Shown here one piece after another: positions 37,546 through 48,938 of a DNA stretch of 64,000 bases (the first letter of the stretch is position 1; each line of letters begins with the position of its first letter). A program made the position numbers and the translations under genes. This DNA comes from Jacaranda mimosifolia (Eukaryota > Streptophyta > Magnoliopsida > Lamiales > Bignoniaceae): contig CM032117.1 of NCBI GenBank assembly GCA_018894105.1, positions 49,944,503 through 50,008,502 of the forward strand, in the 5' to 3' direction. The notes below the pieces were generated by a model. The model ran no database searches and was not told the origin of the DNA. It was given only the letters and a program-made list of their open reading frames with translations.

Positions 37546-37572
37546 AGAGGCGTGGCCCCGAGCCACGCCTCT
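37546..37572. repeat. 11-bp-stem GC hairpin in the MULE
   Basis: AGAGGCGTGGC, a 5-base loop, then the exact inverse. A second, imperfect hairpin with the same core (aaggcgt...acgcctt) lies at 37608-37631. They are the only GC-rich DNA in a strongly AT-rich arm; the outer arm keeps only half-sites near 38219 and 38263. Confidence 0.85.
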
Positions 37573-38659
37573 CAATTATCTGATTAAAAAAAATAAAAAG
37601 ATAGATAAAGGCGTCGCTATAGCCACGCCTTACCATAATTTTTAGAAATTTTCAAGAATTAAGGTAATTTTGCAGATATTATTTTTTTCACAATATTTTT
37701 ATAAATTAGCCCAAAATAATAACATATCTTGAAATTACAAGCATAACTTATGATTGAAAAGTATAATAATGTTTGATTAATATATTAATATATAATTATA
37801 TGCTGTGGTTTTACATACTTATTTTGGCCAAAGTTCAAACAATACAAGCATTCCTTCACGAATTAATATATTGCATCAATTGAAGAAAATATAGAGTATA
37901 GTAAATTTATAAAAACATGTTTCAATCACTTGCATTTTATAAAATAGTACATTTATAAAAAAATTTAAAATTTATACTATATTTTATGGCTCATTTTTAA
38001 TATTTCAAAAAATCAATTAATTAAAATTTTAAATATAAGATAAAATATTCTATATTGAATTACATAAAATAAAGATAAAACAAATGATGCTATGTCAACC
38101 CTAATATTATTCCCAAAAAAAAAAAAAATCAAACATTAAAATTAAAAAATATTTATATATATATTTATATATATATAACAATACTAAAAATTAAAAAAAT
38201 AAAAAGGAAAAATCCCAAAGAGGCGTGAAAATTTAATAATAATAATAAAAAAAGGGTAAGGCGTGGCTACACGGTAATTTTGTAATGATTTTAAATTTAC
38301 GGTAGTTTTATAAATTTTTTCTTTTTTCACCATATTTTTTCACATTAGCCGCCAATAAGTTGAACCCTTCCTTACCCATCACTTCACTCTTATCCTTCCC
38401 AAAAAGAGCGTTAGCCTTGGTGAAATCAAGCGTCAATGGCTGAGCTGCCACCAAAGCTCGCTCCGCCGCCAGTACGGGAGAAATTCTTTCCCTCAACTCC
38501 TTTTTTTTTGGCTTTTTTGATAATTCCCCAACTCTTTTTTTTACTCCTACCAGTTTCCATTTCTTTCTACTACTAAATACTAAATTAAAGAAGAAGAAAG
38601 TGAGATTCACTTTGATAAATTTTGAGGTGCAGAGAAAAGACAGCATGGATCGCAAGGGA

Positions 38660-39601
38660 AGTAAGATGAAAACCCATATTTTCTTCTACCTATAATCTAA
38701 AAAAAATCAAATATCCTCCCAGCAAGATGTACTGTCTTATCAAGCACAATAACTTCAAACGCTATCGTTTTATAATTACAAAATGAGAAAAACAAATGCA
38801 AAAAGACAGCATTCATGCACGAGCAACTATTCACACGCACTTCCATGTTGTGCTTATATAATATAGTAATATATATATTAGGCTTTGACAATTTAGGGCC
38901 CAAGGATTAACCATAAAAAAATATATACACACACTAACATTATTCCTGTACTATTTATTGATTGTCTAGAAATACTACATTTTAATAATATTGTGAATCA
39001 TAGATATATTACTAAAAAATAATATAAAAATAAAAATGTTACAATAAAAATAGTCAAATAATGAGTAAAATAAAATATTATCATAAAATATGAAAATTCA
39101 GTATTTAAAAGTTTGAAACATGTAAAGATATCAATAATATGAAGTCCTATATACATGATGTTAAGGAAAATGAATTTCAAAATTATTCAGTAAGAAGTTA
39201 AAAAACTCAAAACTTTTAAAAATAAAAGTCTATGAGTAAAATTATAATTTACTCAAAAAATAGAAAATATTACAACAAAAACTAAAAGAGAGTTGCATTA
39301 GAAAAAACAAATACATATTAGAAGTATAGAGCAAAAGACTAATGGGCTAAGAATTGTTAGAAAAAACTTAGAAGTGCAATATTTTAAAATTATTTTAAAC
39401 TAAAAAGAAAATGACTATATATTAGGTTGAAAGTTAAAATATATAGAATTAAATAATAGTATGCAAAAAAAAATTTTAAAAGTTATCTTATTTTAATTTT
39501 TTATTAAAGAAACCAAGTCAAGACAAAACTATGATAGTAAAGATAAAAATTTTAAAAATAAAATTAATCTATAAAATAATTATAAATTTGAAATTGATAT
39601 T
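38660..39601. other. No gene seen
   Basis: AT-rich DNA with no recognisable coding blocks. It is the right margin of the gene-fragment array; a 5' terminus of a capturing element, if any, would be expected about here. Confidence 0.5.
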
Positions 39602-39604
39602 AGA

Positions 39605-40287
39605 CACTACAAGAAAACATTACTTCACTAACAGAAAATTTATGACGAAGAGAGTTCCATCGCTGTGTGAAGATCATTGTGATGGATTCTTGATGAACAA
39701 ATAATAAATTTAATAAAATGAGAAAAAATGTATATTAGTTATGATACTTATTATGGATATGAAGAGTATATATTGATATAAAAAGTTCATCACAAACTTC
39801 ATAACTCTTATATGATTCTTTGATCTGTAATGAAAATTTCATCATAAAGTTAATTCTATGACGCACTTTATTTACATCACAAAAATAATTAGTGACAAAA
39901 TAGATACTAATAAATTTAGAAATAAATCCATCACTGAATGATATATTTCATTAAATTTATGACACGCTTATTTCACAAATCTATTAGGATATGCTTTGTC
40001 ACTAATTAGTTTTGTAACAAAAATAAAACGTGTCAAGAATTAATTTTATAATGGAATTTCTGTCACGGATCGAAAATCATATTCAGGTTATAAAATTTAT
40101 GACGGGGTCTTCATATCAATATATACTCTTCATATCCATCACAAGTATCATAACTGATATATATTTTTGCTCATTTTATTAGATTCGTTGGTAATCCATC
40201 AAAAATCCATAACAATTGTCCTCAAATTGTGATGAAACTCTCTCTGTCACAATTTTTTCATCGGTGAAGGGGTGTTTTCTTGTAATG
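39605..40287. mobile_element. CACTA-type MITE, 683 bp
   Basis: It starts CACTACAAGAAAACA and ends TGTTTTCTTGTAATG, with a perfect 3-bp duplication AGA (39602-39604 and 40288-40290). The arms are inverted copies for roughly 190 bases (for example 'tatggatatgaagagtatatattgatat' and its inverse near 40108-40135), so it can fold into a long hairpin. There is no coding sequence. The terminal CACTA and 3-bp TSD define the superfamily. Confidence 0.9.
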
Positions 40288-41905
40288 AGAATATAAGTTA
40301 ACAAAGAAACTTGTTAATTAGATTCATTACTTAGTTATCATGTAAGTGAAGAAAAAAAAGAGTTTGCCATTAGTAATAGAAATTTAAAATAATAATAGAT
40401 TGATAAATTAATTATAAACTGAAAATCTATTATAGAAATTAATGAGAGGATATTAGGATTAAATTAGAATGTAAAAAAAAATGTGTACAAAATATGTTAT
40501 TATGTTTATTCACAATTTTTTTTATAGAAATGTAATTAGATCTTTATAATATTGCACGAGTAGTAAAGAAAAAGGTCAAAAAAAGAAGTCATTAATCTTC
40601 CAATCAAATTGAAATTTAAAAAATAAAAAAATAAATTTGCTATATATTTTAATGGATAAATTATACTTATCGTTACAAACTTTAAAAAATTAATGAGTAT
40701 ATTTTATATTAACACAATCATCTAATAATTTTTTAAATAGGTCAACATAAGTTAAAAGAAAATATACTCAAGAAGTAGTATAAAAAAAAAATTAAAAAGA
40801 GTTTGAATTATACATATTTATACGTATAAAATTACATTATATGAGGAAAAATTAAAATTGATGATCTTTTAAAATTATAGTTATTCAAAAAATAAAAAAT
40901 TCTATTATAGAGTTAGATGAACAAAGAAAACCATTGGATCCTATAAGGTGATCCTGTATCAGTTGTCTCTATTGCGGCTAACATGTATCAGTTACCTAAT
41001 TGGAGTAATAAAGAAAACCATCAGAAAGATATTCACCGACAATTCAGAGGCTATCAGAGTCGGAGGGATGGGGAGCTGATAGGGGCAGCTAGCCCCCCTA
41101 AAATATTAAAACTTAATATTTTTTTTGAAATTTTTAAATATTACAATTTGTCATCCTCAAATTGCCCCTCATTTTATTAAAAATATGTCTTTTACCCCAT
41201 TGTAATTCTTTGTACTTTAAAAATCAAATAAAATAAAATTTTTCTTTTTCTACTTCCACCTTTTCTCAGTTCAGCTCCATCCTCCTCCCTCTCTCTTTAT
41301 TTTTCCTCATTTTCTCAAAAGCACTAAAGGTTCCAAAATTTTAAAAAAAAAAAGAAAAAGCCCTAAAGGTTCTTTTAAATTTAAACTACTTTGAAAGTGT
41401 TTTGTGGATGTATTCAAGCCTATTATCATGATAATTGGTAAAACCCAAAAGGTAGTGTATACAAACTTTAAAAATATTGTTTTAGTTGTTAATTTATAAA
41501 TCAATAGTTTATTTTTGTTAAGAATCATTTATAATTTATTTATTTTGCTATTTACTTTTTGTAGACTATACACATGAATTTATCTTTGTTGATTATTAAA
41601 GATTAAGAACACTTGCCTTCGAGTATCTAACAGTAACAGGTAACTGTATTAAGCTCTCTACTCTCTTCTTCTTCTTCTTCTCCTTCTTCTTCTTCTTCTC
41701 CTTCTTCTTCTAGTTTTTCTATTTATTTGTTTGCCTTTTGTTGGTTATTTGTTCACAATATGCTTGATATTTTATCACCCATATTTTATCTCAATGTTGA
41801 TGGCAAAATAAAATTTTGAATTATTCTCATTTTAAAAGTGGATTAAAATTAATAAACACATAGATGTTGCTACATTGGAATTATCTTTCTTTTGAAAATT
41901 CTTTT

Positions 41906-41907
<2 letters not shown>

Positions 41908-41942
<35 letters not shown>
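41908..41942. repeat. Run of 35 G
   Basis: An uninterrupted G homopolymer on the plus strand about 150 bp upstream of the hAT transposase start. Length is likely to vary and may be affected by sequencing error. Confidence 0.85.
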
Positions 41943-41943
<1 letters not shown>

Positions 41944-42094
41944 ATGGATGTCAATTGCATGATTTCATTTGATGATTAGTTTTATTATTTTATAAATTTT
42001 TATTCACTTTATGTTAGAATTCACTAATGTAATTTATATAATTTATTGAAAAAAATTTCTTGTTACTAATTGCAAATTTTCATAGAGGGTCACT

Positions 42095-45000
42095 ATGAGT
42101 ACCAAGAAAATTAATTTTTATTTCAAGAAATGGTGTCTTCAAGATACCGTTAGTGCTTCTACTCATCAGACTTCAACAAAATTTGTTTTTGGAGTTCCTA
42201 GTCTTCCAGAAGATGAATCTTGTATTCCAAAGTCTTCTCCGATAAAAGTTCAAAAAATTGCGCAAGATGCTAATATTCCTCATATTAAACGTGATCCTGC
42301 ATTGAGTAAGTCCATATGGGATTATCCAGCAGATAAAAGGGATGAAATTCGACATGCTTATCTAATTGTCGGCCTTTATCAAGTCATCCCAGAAAAGTCA
42401 CCAAAATATGTCGATAAACATGGTAGGAGTTTTCTACCTGCTTGGTACAAGCTATTTCCTGATTGGATGGAATATTCTCCTTCAAAACATGCTGCATATT
42501 GCCTTCCATGGTTTCTCTTCATCAGGCCTTCTGCACATTTTGGGGCAAATGTATTTATCCTTGATGGATTTCGATCGTGGAAAAAGGTGAATGATATAAA
42601 GAATCGTTCTTTTTTAGTCCATGAGGGAAATAGCCCTTATTCATCACATAATAGTGCAGTGAAGTGTCGTCATGATCTAATGAATCCATTGCAACACATT
42701 TACAAGATTATAGACAAACAATCTTCAGAGTTGGTTGCAAAGAATCATTTAAGACTCAATGTTTCTATGAATGTTGCAAAATTATGCACATTTCAAGGTA
42801 TAGCCTTTAGAGGTCGTAATAAATGCTCAGACTTGCATAATCATGGAAATTTCATAGAAATCATAAAATACACAGCTTCTTACAATGATAAGGTGAGCTT
42901 GACTGTCTTGGGAAATGCTCCTCAAAATACTTCTTATACTTCTCCTCAAATTCAGAAGGAGATCTTATCATTTTATGCAAGCAGAATTCAAAGATTCATA
43001 CGGGAACAAATTGGTGATGCAAAGTACTGTCTTATCGTGGATGAATATCAAGATGAGTCAAAAAGGGAGCAAATGGCCATTGTTTTAAGATTTGTTGACA
43101 AAAAAGGATTTATTGGGGAAAGGATCTTTGATATAGTTTATGTGGAAGATACTAAAGTTTCTACTTTGAAAAACAAGATCTCTAGTGTTCTTTCTCGCAA
43201 TAATCTTGTCATACAAAATATTTGAGGGCAAGGGTTTGATAGTGCTAGTAATATGCAAGGAGAGTGGAATGGTCTACAAGCTCTTTTTCTGAATGAGTGC
43301 CCATATGCATATTATGTTCATTGTTTTGCTCATTGATCGCAATTGATATTAGTGGCAATAGCTCAAAGTGTTATATCTATTGAGAATTTCTTTTCCTATA
43401 TGGTTGTAATTGTGAATTTGGTGGATTCTTCTTCTAAATGTCATGATCAATTACAAATTGCTCATGCTCTCAAGATTGCTGAGTTGACTTCTAATAGCGA
43501 GCTTGAAACTAGAAGAGGAAAAAATTAATTTAGGACCATGCCACGTCCAAGAGATACACGTTGGGGCTCACATTTAAGGTCTCTTCTTGGCTTACTTAAT
43601 ATGTTTGATCGTATTCTTCATGTTTTAAGTGAAATCTTAAATGATAAAATGGGTTTATCTCCTAGAGCAGTAGCAAATGGAGCTTACGACATAATGGCAT
43701 AATTTGAATTTGTGTTTATCTTGCATTTCATTATTGAGTTATTGAAAATCACGGATGATCTTTGTAGAATTTTACAATGCAAGTCTCAAGATATTCTGAA
43801 CACAATGGATGCAGTTGCTAACACAAAGGAACTTATTTAGATATTCATGGGAAAGGGATAGAATGAGTTATTTGATAAAGTGAAGATTTTCTGTGAGAAA
43901 CATGAGATAGATATTCCCGATATGCAGGGATGGATCCAAAAATGAGAGTGGGGGGGGGGGGTTGCGCAAAATTATAAAGCTTAAAAGTTTAAATATAATT
44001 TTCATATTTGGAATAAAAAATATACATTTTCATCAAAATTGAGTGCAAAGCTCCTTTATATCAAAAAATTTGTAAATGAATCAAATCATCAAAATTTTCA
44101 GTAATAGTTTTGTCAATATAAATAACTAAAAAGTCGAAGAAAAAGTTCTAAAACATATTTTCATCTTATTTTGAAACATGTTCTGGATAATATTCATAAC
44201 AAAAAAAGTTCTTCCATTTGTAGCTGTTGAAACACAAAGAAAAATATTCACTCACAAATATTCTTATCTCAATCTTATTAAAGTCAAAGTGAGATATTTT
44301 AATTGTTTTGCAAGTCCCTTAAAATTTAATCGGCTAAAATCTTGTAATGTTTTCTCAAACAAATAAAAAAGAAATGTCTTAACTAGCCTACTTAATAGTC
44401 TTCACTTGATTACTTGATTGTAAAAATGGACCTAAGAGTTTATTTTAGATTTTAAAAAATAAAATAGGTAGATAACTCATTAATTAATTTTAATTTTTAT
44501 CTTTAATTAAAAATAAATTCAATTCAATAAATCTAGAAATTTAATTTTTAATTCAAGGCCCATAATTAAAAGTTAATTTTTAAAAAAGTTAATGAATGAA
44601 AATTAAAATTAATTACTTTTAATTAATATTAAATAACTTCTTTTTTAATATATTTTTTAAATTAATTGTACTAATATATATATATGTATATATATTGTAA
44701 TAAACTTGGGGGGACAGTGGCCTTGCTTGCCCCCCGTAGATCCGTCCTTGTTGATATGAATGCTCCTCATCGATCAGTTAGAGGTCGAACACATAAAGGC
44801 AATCTTGTTACCTTAAAGCATCATTATCGAATTGATATAGTAGTATAGATTCTATCTTACAAGAGATGAATTATCGATTTGATGACAATGTGGTAGAATT
44901 GCTTAGACTCAACTCAACTTTAGACTCAAGATATGGATATAAATCGTTCAATATTAAGAGTATTTGCAAACTTGTTGAGAAGTTCTGTCCCGATGATTTT

Positions 45001-45395
45001 TCTGATCAATAGAAATTGTATATAAAGTATCAATTGGAGCTCTTTGAACTTGATGTTCAACACAATATCCATTTCCAAAATGTGTCAATACTTTCAGAGT
45101 TATGCCAAGTATTGTCAAAGACAGGAATGAGGATGAATTATCTTGTGGATAGATTGGTTCGACTTATTTTGACTCTTTCAGTTTCCACTGCAAAAATAGA
45201 GTGCGTTTTTCATGTATGAAAATTATGAAGATGAGATTGCAGAATAAAATGGAAGATGAGTTTTTTACTAGTTCAAAACTAGTGTATATTGAGAAAGAAA
45301 TTGCTCCAACTTTCAATATGGACTCAATCATTGATGAGTTCAATGTGATGAAGAAACGTCGAGCTCAATTTAAGATGCCTAAGTTGAACAAATAG
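42095..45395 (+). pseudogene. hAT transposase (TTF-finger/DUF4371 type), interrupted by a MITE
   Basis: A 376-codon open frame from ATG 42095 carries the N-terminal TTF-type zinc-finger region (KRDPALSKSIWDYP, LFPDWMEYSPSKHAAYCLPW) and most of the DUF4371 domain (KNHLRLNVSMNVAKLCTFQG, YCLIVDEYQDESKREQM). It stops at 43223-43225. The protein continues in readable blocks (GQGFDSASNMQGEW, PRPRDTRWGSH, KVKIFCEKHEIDIPD) with further stops to 43924. A hAT MITE is inserted there. The C-terminal part resumes at 44759 and decays to 45395, where the hAT dimerisation region would be (EIAPTFNMDSI, LNK end). Stops make it inactive, but the N-terminal half is well preserved. It is the type often annotated as zinc finger MYM-type protein 1-like. 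Confidence 0.85.
43925..44750. mobile_element. hAT-like MITE, 826 bp, inside the transposase
   Basis: Left end CAGGGATGGATCC; right end ...GGATCT-like CGTAGATCCGTCCTTG, i.e. inverse CAAGGACGGATCTACG. The flanking 8-mers CCGATATG (43917-43924) and TTGATATG (44751-44758) match at six of eight bases. Removing the insert and one flank would restore the host transposase frame across the junction, which confirms the boundaries. The interior is AT-rich with G-runs at both ends and no coding sequence. Confidence 0.85.
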
Positions 45396-45733
45396 GCTAG
45401 CAAATATGCATCAATATTTTGTATATTTTTTAATTAATGTTTGTCTTTTGGGGAAATTTGGTGGATTTTGTAGTTAATGGTATTCTATCAATTTTTTATA
45501 GATGTCGTGTACTAATGATTAGTTACTTTAAATTTTCTAATTTTATTGTTGGGTTGTGTTAACTCAATATTATTTTTTTTGTCTTTCTATTTATTTTTGT
45601 ATCGATTGCTTTGAAACTATTGATTTTGAATGATTAGTATATATGTAAAATAAAAAATAAAAAAAAATATTTTTGATAATTCAGAATTTTGATCCACATA
45701 AAGAAAAATTTTGGCTCCATTCCTGGAGGCTAT

Positions 45734-45825
45734 GAAGTATCTTATTGCTCGTTATGTCTTTACTAAGCATTCACCTTAAAATTTGTAAATTAGATACTAA
45801 TTAGCTTTCAACATTCCCCGATAGG
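45734..45825. other. Short unique spacer
   Basis: It continues the sequence that was interrupted by the hAT transposon at 41055. No gene recognised. Confidence 0.4.
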
Positions 45826-47057
45826 GCAAGATGCATGGAAGAAAAAAGACATTTTCTGGTCCCCCCCACCTCGTGACCAGCTGCCATGATCGGGCTGGCC
45901 AGAACTGGAGAAGCAACCTCTAGCCATGGTCGCATGAATAGGCCACCATGGCCAGCTATCCAGGTGGCTGGCGACTGCCTAGAAACTTGGCTACCATGCC
46001 AAGTCTGGCCAGGCGGCCGCTCGCAAATCCAGCCAGGTAGTAGTCATGACTGCCATGGCGAGTCTATTTAGGGGACCACTGGCCGCCTAGCTTATGGTTG
46101 TCGTGCCCAACTAACTATGGCACCCTAGGTGCCTGAGGAGCAAGGGGGGAAATGCATTTTTAGTCCTCTAACTATGGTCGTCTGTGAAAAAAGGACTTTA
46201 TAAATTTGCGTTTTCTGATTTGGTCCACTTCGGTGACAAATTTTGCACATTCAAGACACATTGCCACGATTTCAGGACATTTCACCTGAAATTGCTGAAA
46301 ATCTTGCCAGAGTGCTCCATGTGCCCCTTAGTGATGCTGAATTTGGACGTTTCGCGAAATATGGCAAAATTTTCCACGTCGCCCGCTTATGTGTGCATTC
46401 CTTGCCACTTACACTGGCCACATGGCATTAAAGAGCCAACACAGCATCCGAGTGGCAAATATAGTCCACGTCACCCACATCAGATAAAAATTTATGAAAA
46501 AAAAAGCATTAAAAATTCAGAAGTAAAAAATGTGAAAAAGGGAAGAAAAAAATTAAAGAAGAAAACACCTCTTACAACTTAGAAAAATCCTGAGAACCCA
46601 CCTTCAAAAATCCCTACATATTCTCCCATTCTCGAACCCACAGAAAAACCCTAGCGTGGAAGCTGTGAAAGTGTTGGCTGGTAGAAGAAAGATTTTGGTG
46701 AAGGAGCATGGTTTTTAAGCGCCCGCAGAGGCACGTGGGTTCGCCCCCTCCTCCGTACGGTCAGTTTATGGTTCTCTTTAGAAGTTATATGCTTTTAATG
46801 CAGAAAAATGTTTAGTTTGCTGTCTTTTTTGTATAATGTGAGTAATATGTTAAAGAAAAGAATCTTCTTCATGTCCCCTTTAAAAAGGCACGTTTATGGA
46901 ATCTTGCAATGGTTTTTTATGTCTATGGTCCCTCTGTATGTGGTCCCAGTTATTTGTTGCTTTTAGTTGCTATTGGTTTCTACTGTTTTGGGGTCAAGTG
47001 GAGCATTGACTTTATTTATTTAATTAATTTTTTTGGGTCTTTTTTCCCTTTCCTTGC

Positions 47058-48938
47058 ATGTATGCTGAAGACTGTAGCTCAGTCTCTGTTACTGTAGTTG
47101 TTTTGTATAGAGGTGAGTTTAAACTGGTTCCTGAAGCCAAGTACATTGGGGGCTCTGTTGTGAAATTTGATTATGTCCGTAAACATGAAATGACCTTGAA
47201 GATACTTGATATGTTTTTTGATACATTGGAGTTGGATAAATGTAAGAGATACTATGTAAAACTTAACAATGGTTTTAAACTATTGACTGATGACAATGAA
47301 TTTAAAAACATATGCATAAGCCATATAGAAGCCAATAATAGAGAGATCTGCATATATGTTGATTGTGTTGTGGTAGAAAGTGCCTCTGTTAGCAGCCAAG
47401 AGCCTTTTAATTTAGTAGATGCAGCTCCTGTAAATGATTGTCATGTGGTAGAAAATGATAACATAGATGATGAACTTATATGCTTAAGTCCAAATAGGGA
47501 TAGTGATCATGATGATGTAGGAGGAGAAAATGATGTTGATATAAACATACCTTCCCAACATACATCTTATGTGGTTGATCCTGAAAGTCTTGCCACATGA
47601 GCCCAAATAAGAGAACCATCTGAAGATGAATGTCCCTCACAATCATATAATGATAACTCTGAAAACGAATGCTCTCAGAATAAAGCCTGTGAGAATGAAT
47701 CCTCTCAAGACAAATCTTCCTCTGAAAATGAATCCTCTCATAATGAAACCTCTCAGAATACATCCTCTCCAATTGCATCATCTGAAAATCAATCTTCTCA
47801 GAATAAAGCCTCTTAGAATGTATCCTTTGAAAATGAATCCTATCAGAGTGATACTCATGTGGCTGACCTACATTCTCCACATTTACATACTCAAACTGAT
47901 GAAGCATTGGGGAGTTTCTTTACTGATTTAGCCATGGATGAGGACAATGTAGATCTAGATGGGCAGGAGTTTGATGAGTTAGATAATATCTTAGATGATG
48001 AGACTGATAAGTCAAAGTATAAAGGTGAGGATGAGAGTGGGAATTTGAGTATAGATGATGTTCTCTTTGAAGAACATGTAGGTGCAGATGTTGAATGGGT
48101 AGGAGATATAGGTGAGAAGGTGAGTGGAACTAGGGAGGATAATGGTGGGAGTGATGAAGACAATGATTCTGAGGATGGCATTGCTTGGGATAGTGGGGTG
48201 GAGATAGATGAGTTAGGTTCTGATGAGCAAGCAAAACCTTCAGCACCAGTCTTCAATTCTAGAAGCCCCTTTTCACCAAGATTTGCACTAGAGATGAAAT
48301 TTAAGGACAAGAAAGAACTTACGAAGGCAATACATGTTGAAGCTATTCATAGTATGAGGAATTTAAAAATTAAGAAGAATGATAAAAACAGAGTGTATGC
48401 CAAATGTGATGAAGAGGGCTGTGAATGGAAGATTCATGCTTGGAGGTTAAAAGATGAATCAACTTTCCAAATTTTGACATATAACCCTAACCACAAGTGC
48501 AAGCCAACAATTGATGTGGGTAATGTTACATCTAGCTACTTGGCAGAGAGATTTGTGAACAAGTTGAAGACTGACCCTAAGAGATCAACTGAAGGGCTTA
48601 GGCTTGAAATGATGGAGGAGGTTAGAGTTGGAGTTTCTTGGGACCAGACCTACAAGGCTAAGAGGAAGGCATTGGAAATTATTGAGAGGGACCCTAATTT
48701 GCAATTTATGAAACTGTGGGACTATGCAGCAGAAATAAGGAGAACCAATCTAAGGTCCACAGTTATTTTAGGGATGGAAGACAGCTCAGGTCCCAGTACA
48801 TATTCTCATTTTTACTGTTGCTTTGGGGCATTAAAGAAGGGATTCATGGCAGGATGCAGACCTATTATAGGGGTAGATGGGTGTCACTTAAGTAGACCAC
48901 ATAAAGAAGTGCTGTTGACAACTGTTCTGAATTTTTAA
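47058..48938 (+). pseudogene. MULE transposase, N-terminal part only
   Basis: One frame runs from about 47058 with two stops (TGA 47598-47600 and TAG 47814-47816). Order: a PB1-like N-terminal module (YRGEFKLVPEAKYIGG, YYVKLNNGFKLLTDD), a Ser/Asn/Glu-rich low-complexity stretch, an acidic stretch, then from about 48270 the MuDR DNA-binding domain (FKDKKELTKAIHVEAI, C-x-x-x-GC-x-W-x-h-HA, NHKC) and the beginning of the MULE transposase domain. The first catalytic Asp is visible in GCRPIIGVDGCHL. The frame ends at 48938 within the right inverted repeat, so the second Asp, the Glu and the SWIM finger are missing. A complete MULE transposase would be several hundred residues longer. Confidence 0.9.
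47640..47850 (+). repeat. Imperfect tandem repeats in the MULE coding region
   Basis: A short unit approximating 'gaatgaatcctctcaga' recurs about seven times and encodes Ser/Asn/Glu/Gln-rich units such as NESSQ and SSENES. The same DNA produces open frames on the other strand and in other frames, which are artefacts of the repeat. Confidence 0.8.

Larger units (their letters stand above)
35299..38350. mobile_element. Mutator-like element (MULE) with long inverted repeats and a doubled right arm
   Basis: The left end is GGCTAATTTG and the right end is CACATTAGCC. A perfect 9-bp duplication, GCCAATAAG, flanks it (35290-35298 and 38351-38359). The left arm (35299 to about 36010) is inverted at about 37725-38350. 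A further copy of the right arm lies just inside, at about 37130-37712, ending with its own ...AAATTAGCCC terminus. The interior carries a decayed minus-strand frame at 37096-36575 (residues such as SSVELFIEVESVRPNNMQ), resembling the N-terminal part of MULE proteins, but no catalytic domain. The element lies within the Lys-rich gene fragment. Confidence 0.9.
35068..38645 (-). pseudogene. Unidentified Lys-rich gene fragment split by a MULE
   Basis: On the minus strand a frame from about 38560 reads LVGVKKRVGELSKKPKKKEL, then an Ala-rich helix (VLAAERALVAAQPL) and KEGFNLLA. It is cut by a 3.05 kb Mutator-like element whose 9-bp duplication lies within the LLA codons. It resumes in the same frame at 35294 ([24 protein letters not shown]) and ends at a good donor (AAGAG/GTATAT) at 35068. 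Without the insertion, the open frame would cover about 150 codons. The family is not recognised; the basic, Ser-rich composition suggests a nuclear protein. No later exon was identified. Confidence 0.55.
41055..45725 (+). mobile_element. hAT transposon, 4.67 kb, with 8-bp TSD
   Basis: It starts CAGAGTCGGAGGG and ends GGCTCCATTCCTG (inverse CAGGAATGGAGCC), a short imperfect terminal repeat sharing CAG....GGAG. A perfect 8-bp duplication, GAGGCTAT, flanks it (41047-41054 and 45726-45733). It carries a plus-strand transposase pseudogene at 42095-45395. A CT-rich (CTT)n tract lies at about 41667-41712 and a run of 35 G at 41908-41942. A second, smaller hAT-like MITE sits inside at 43925-44750. 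Confidence 0.9.

Noticed and set aside
45886..46071. GC-rich open frame before the MULE
   Set aside because: Same kind of transposon GC core as at 8.8 and 13.9 kb, rich in CCATGG words; no recognisable protein.
47640..47850. CRISPR-like regular repeats
   Set aside because: Repeats are contiguous, imperfect and coding in a plant transposon; there are no spacers.
47476..47907. 143-codon antisense open frame
   Set aside because: Antisense reading of the Ser/Asn/Glu tandem repeats in the MULE coding region; the repeat makes all frames look open.
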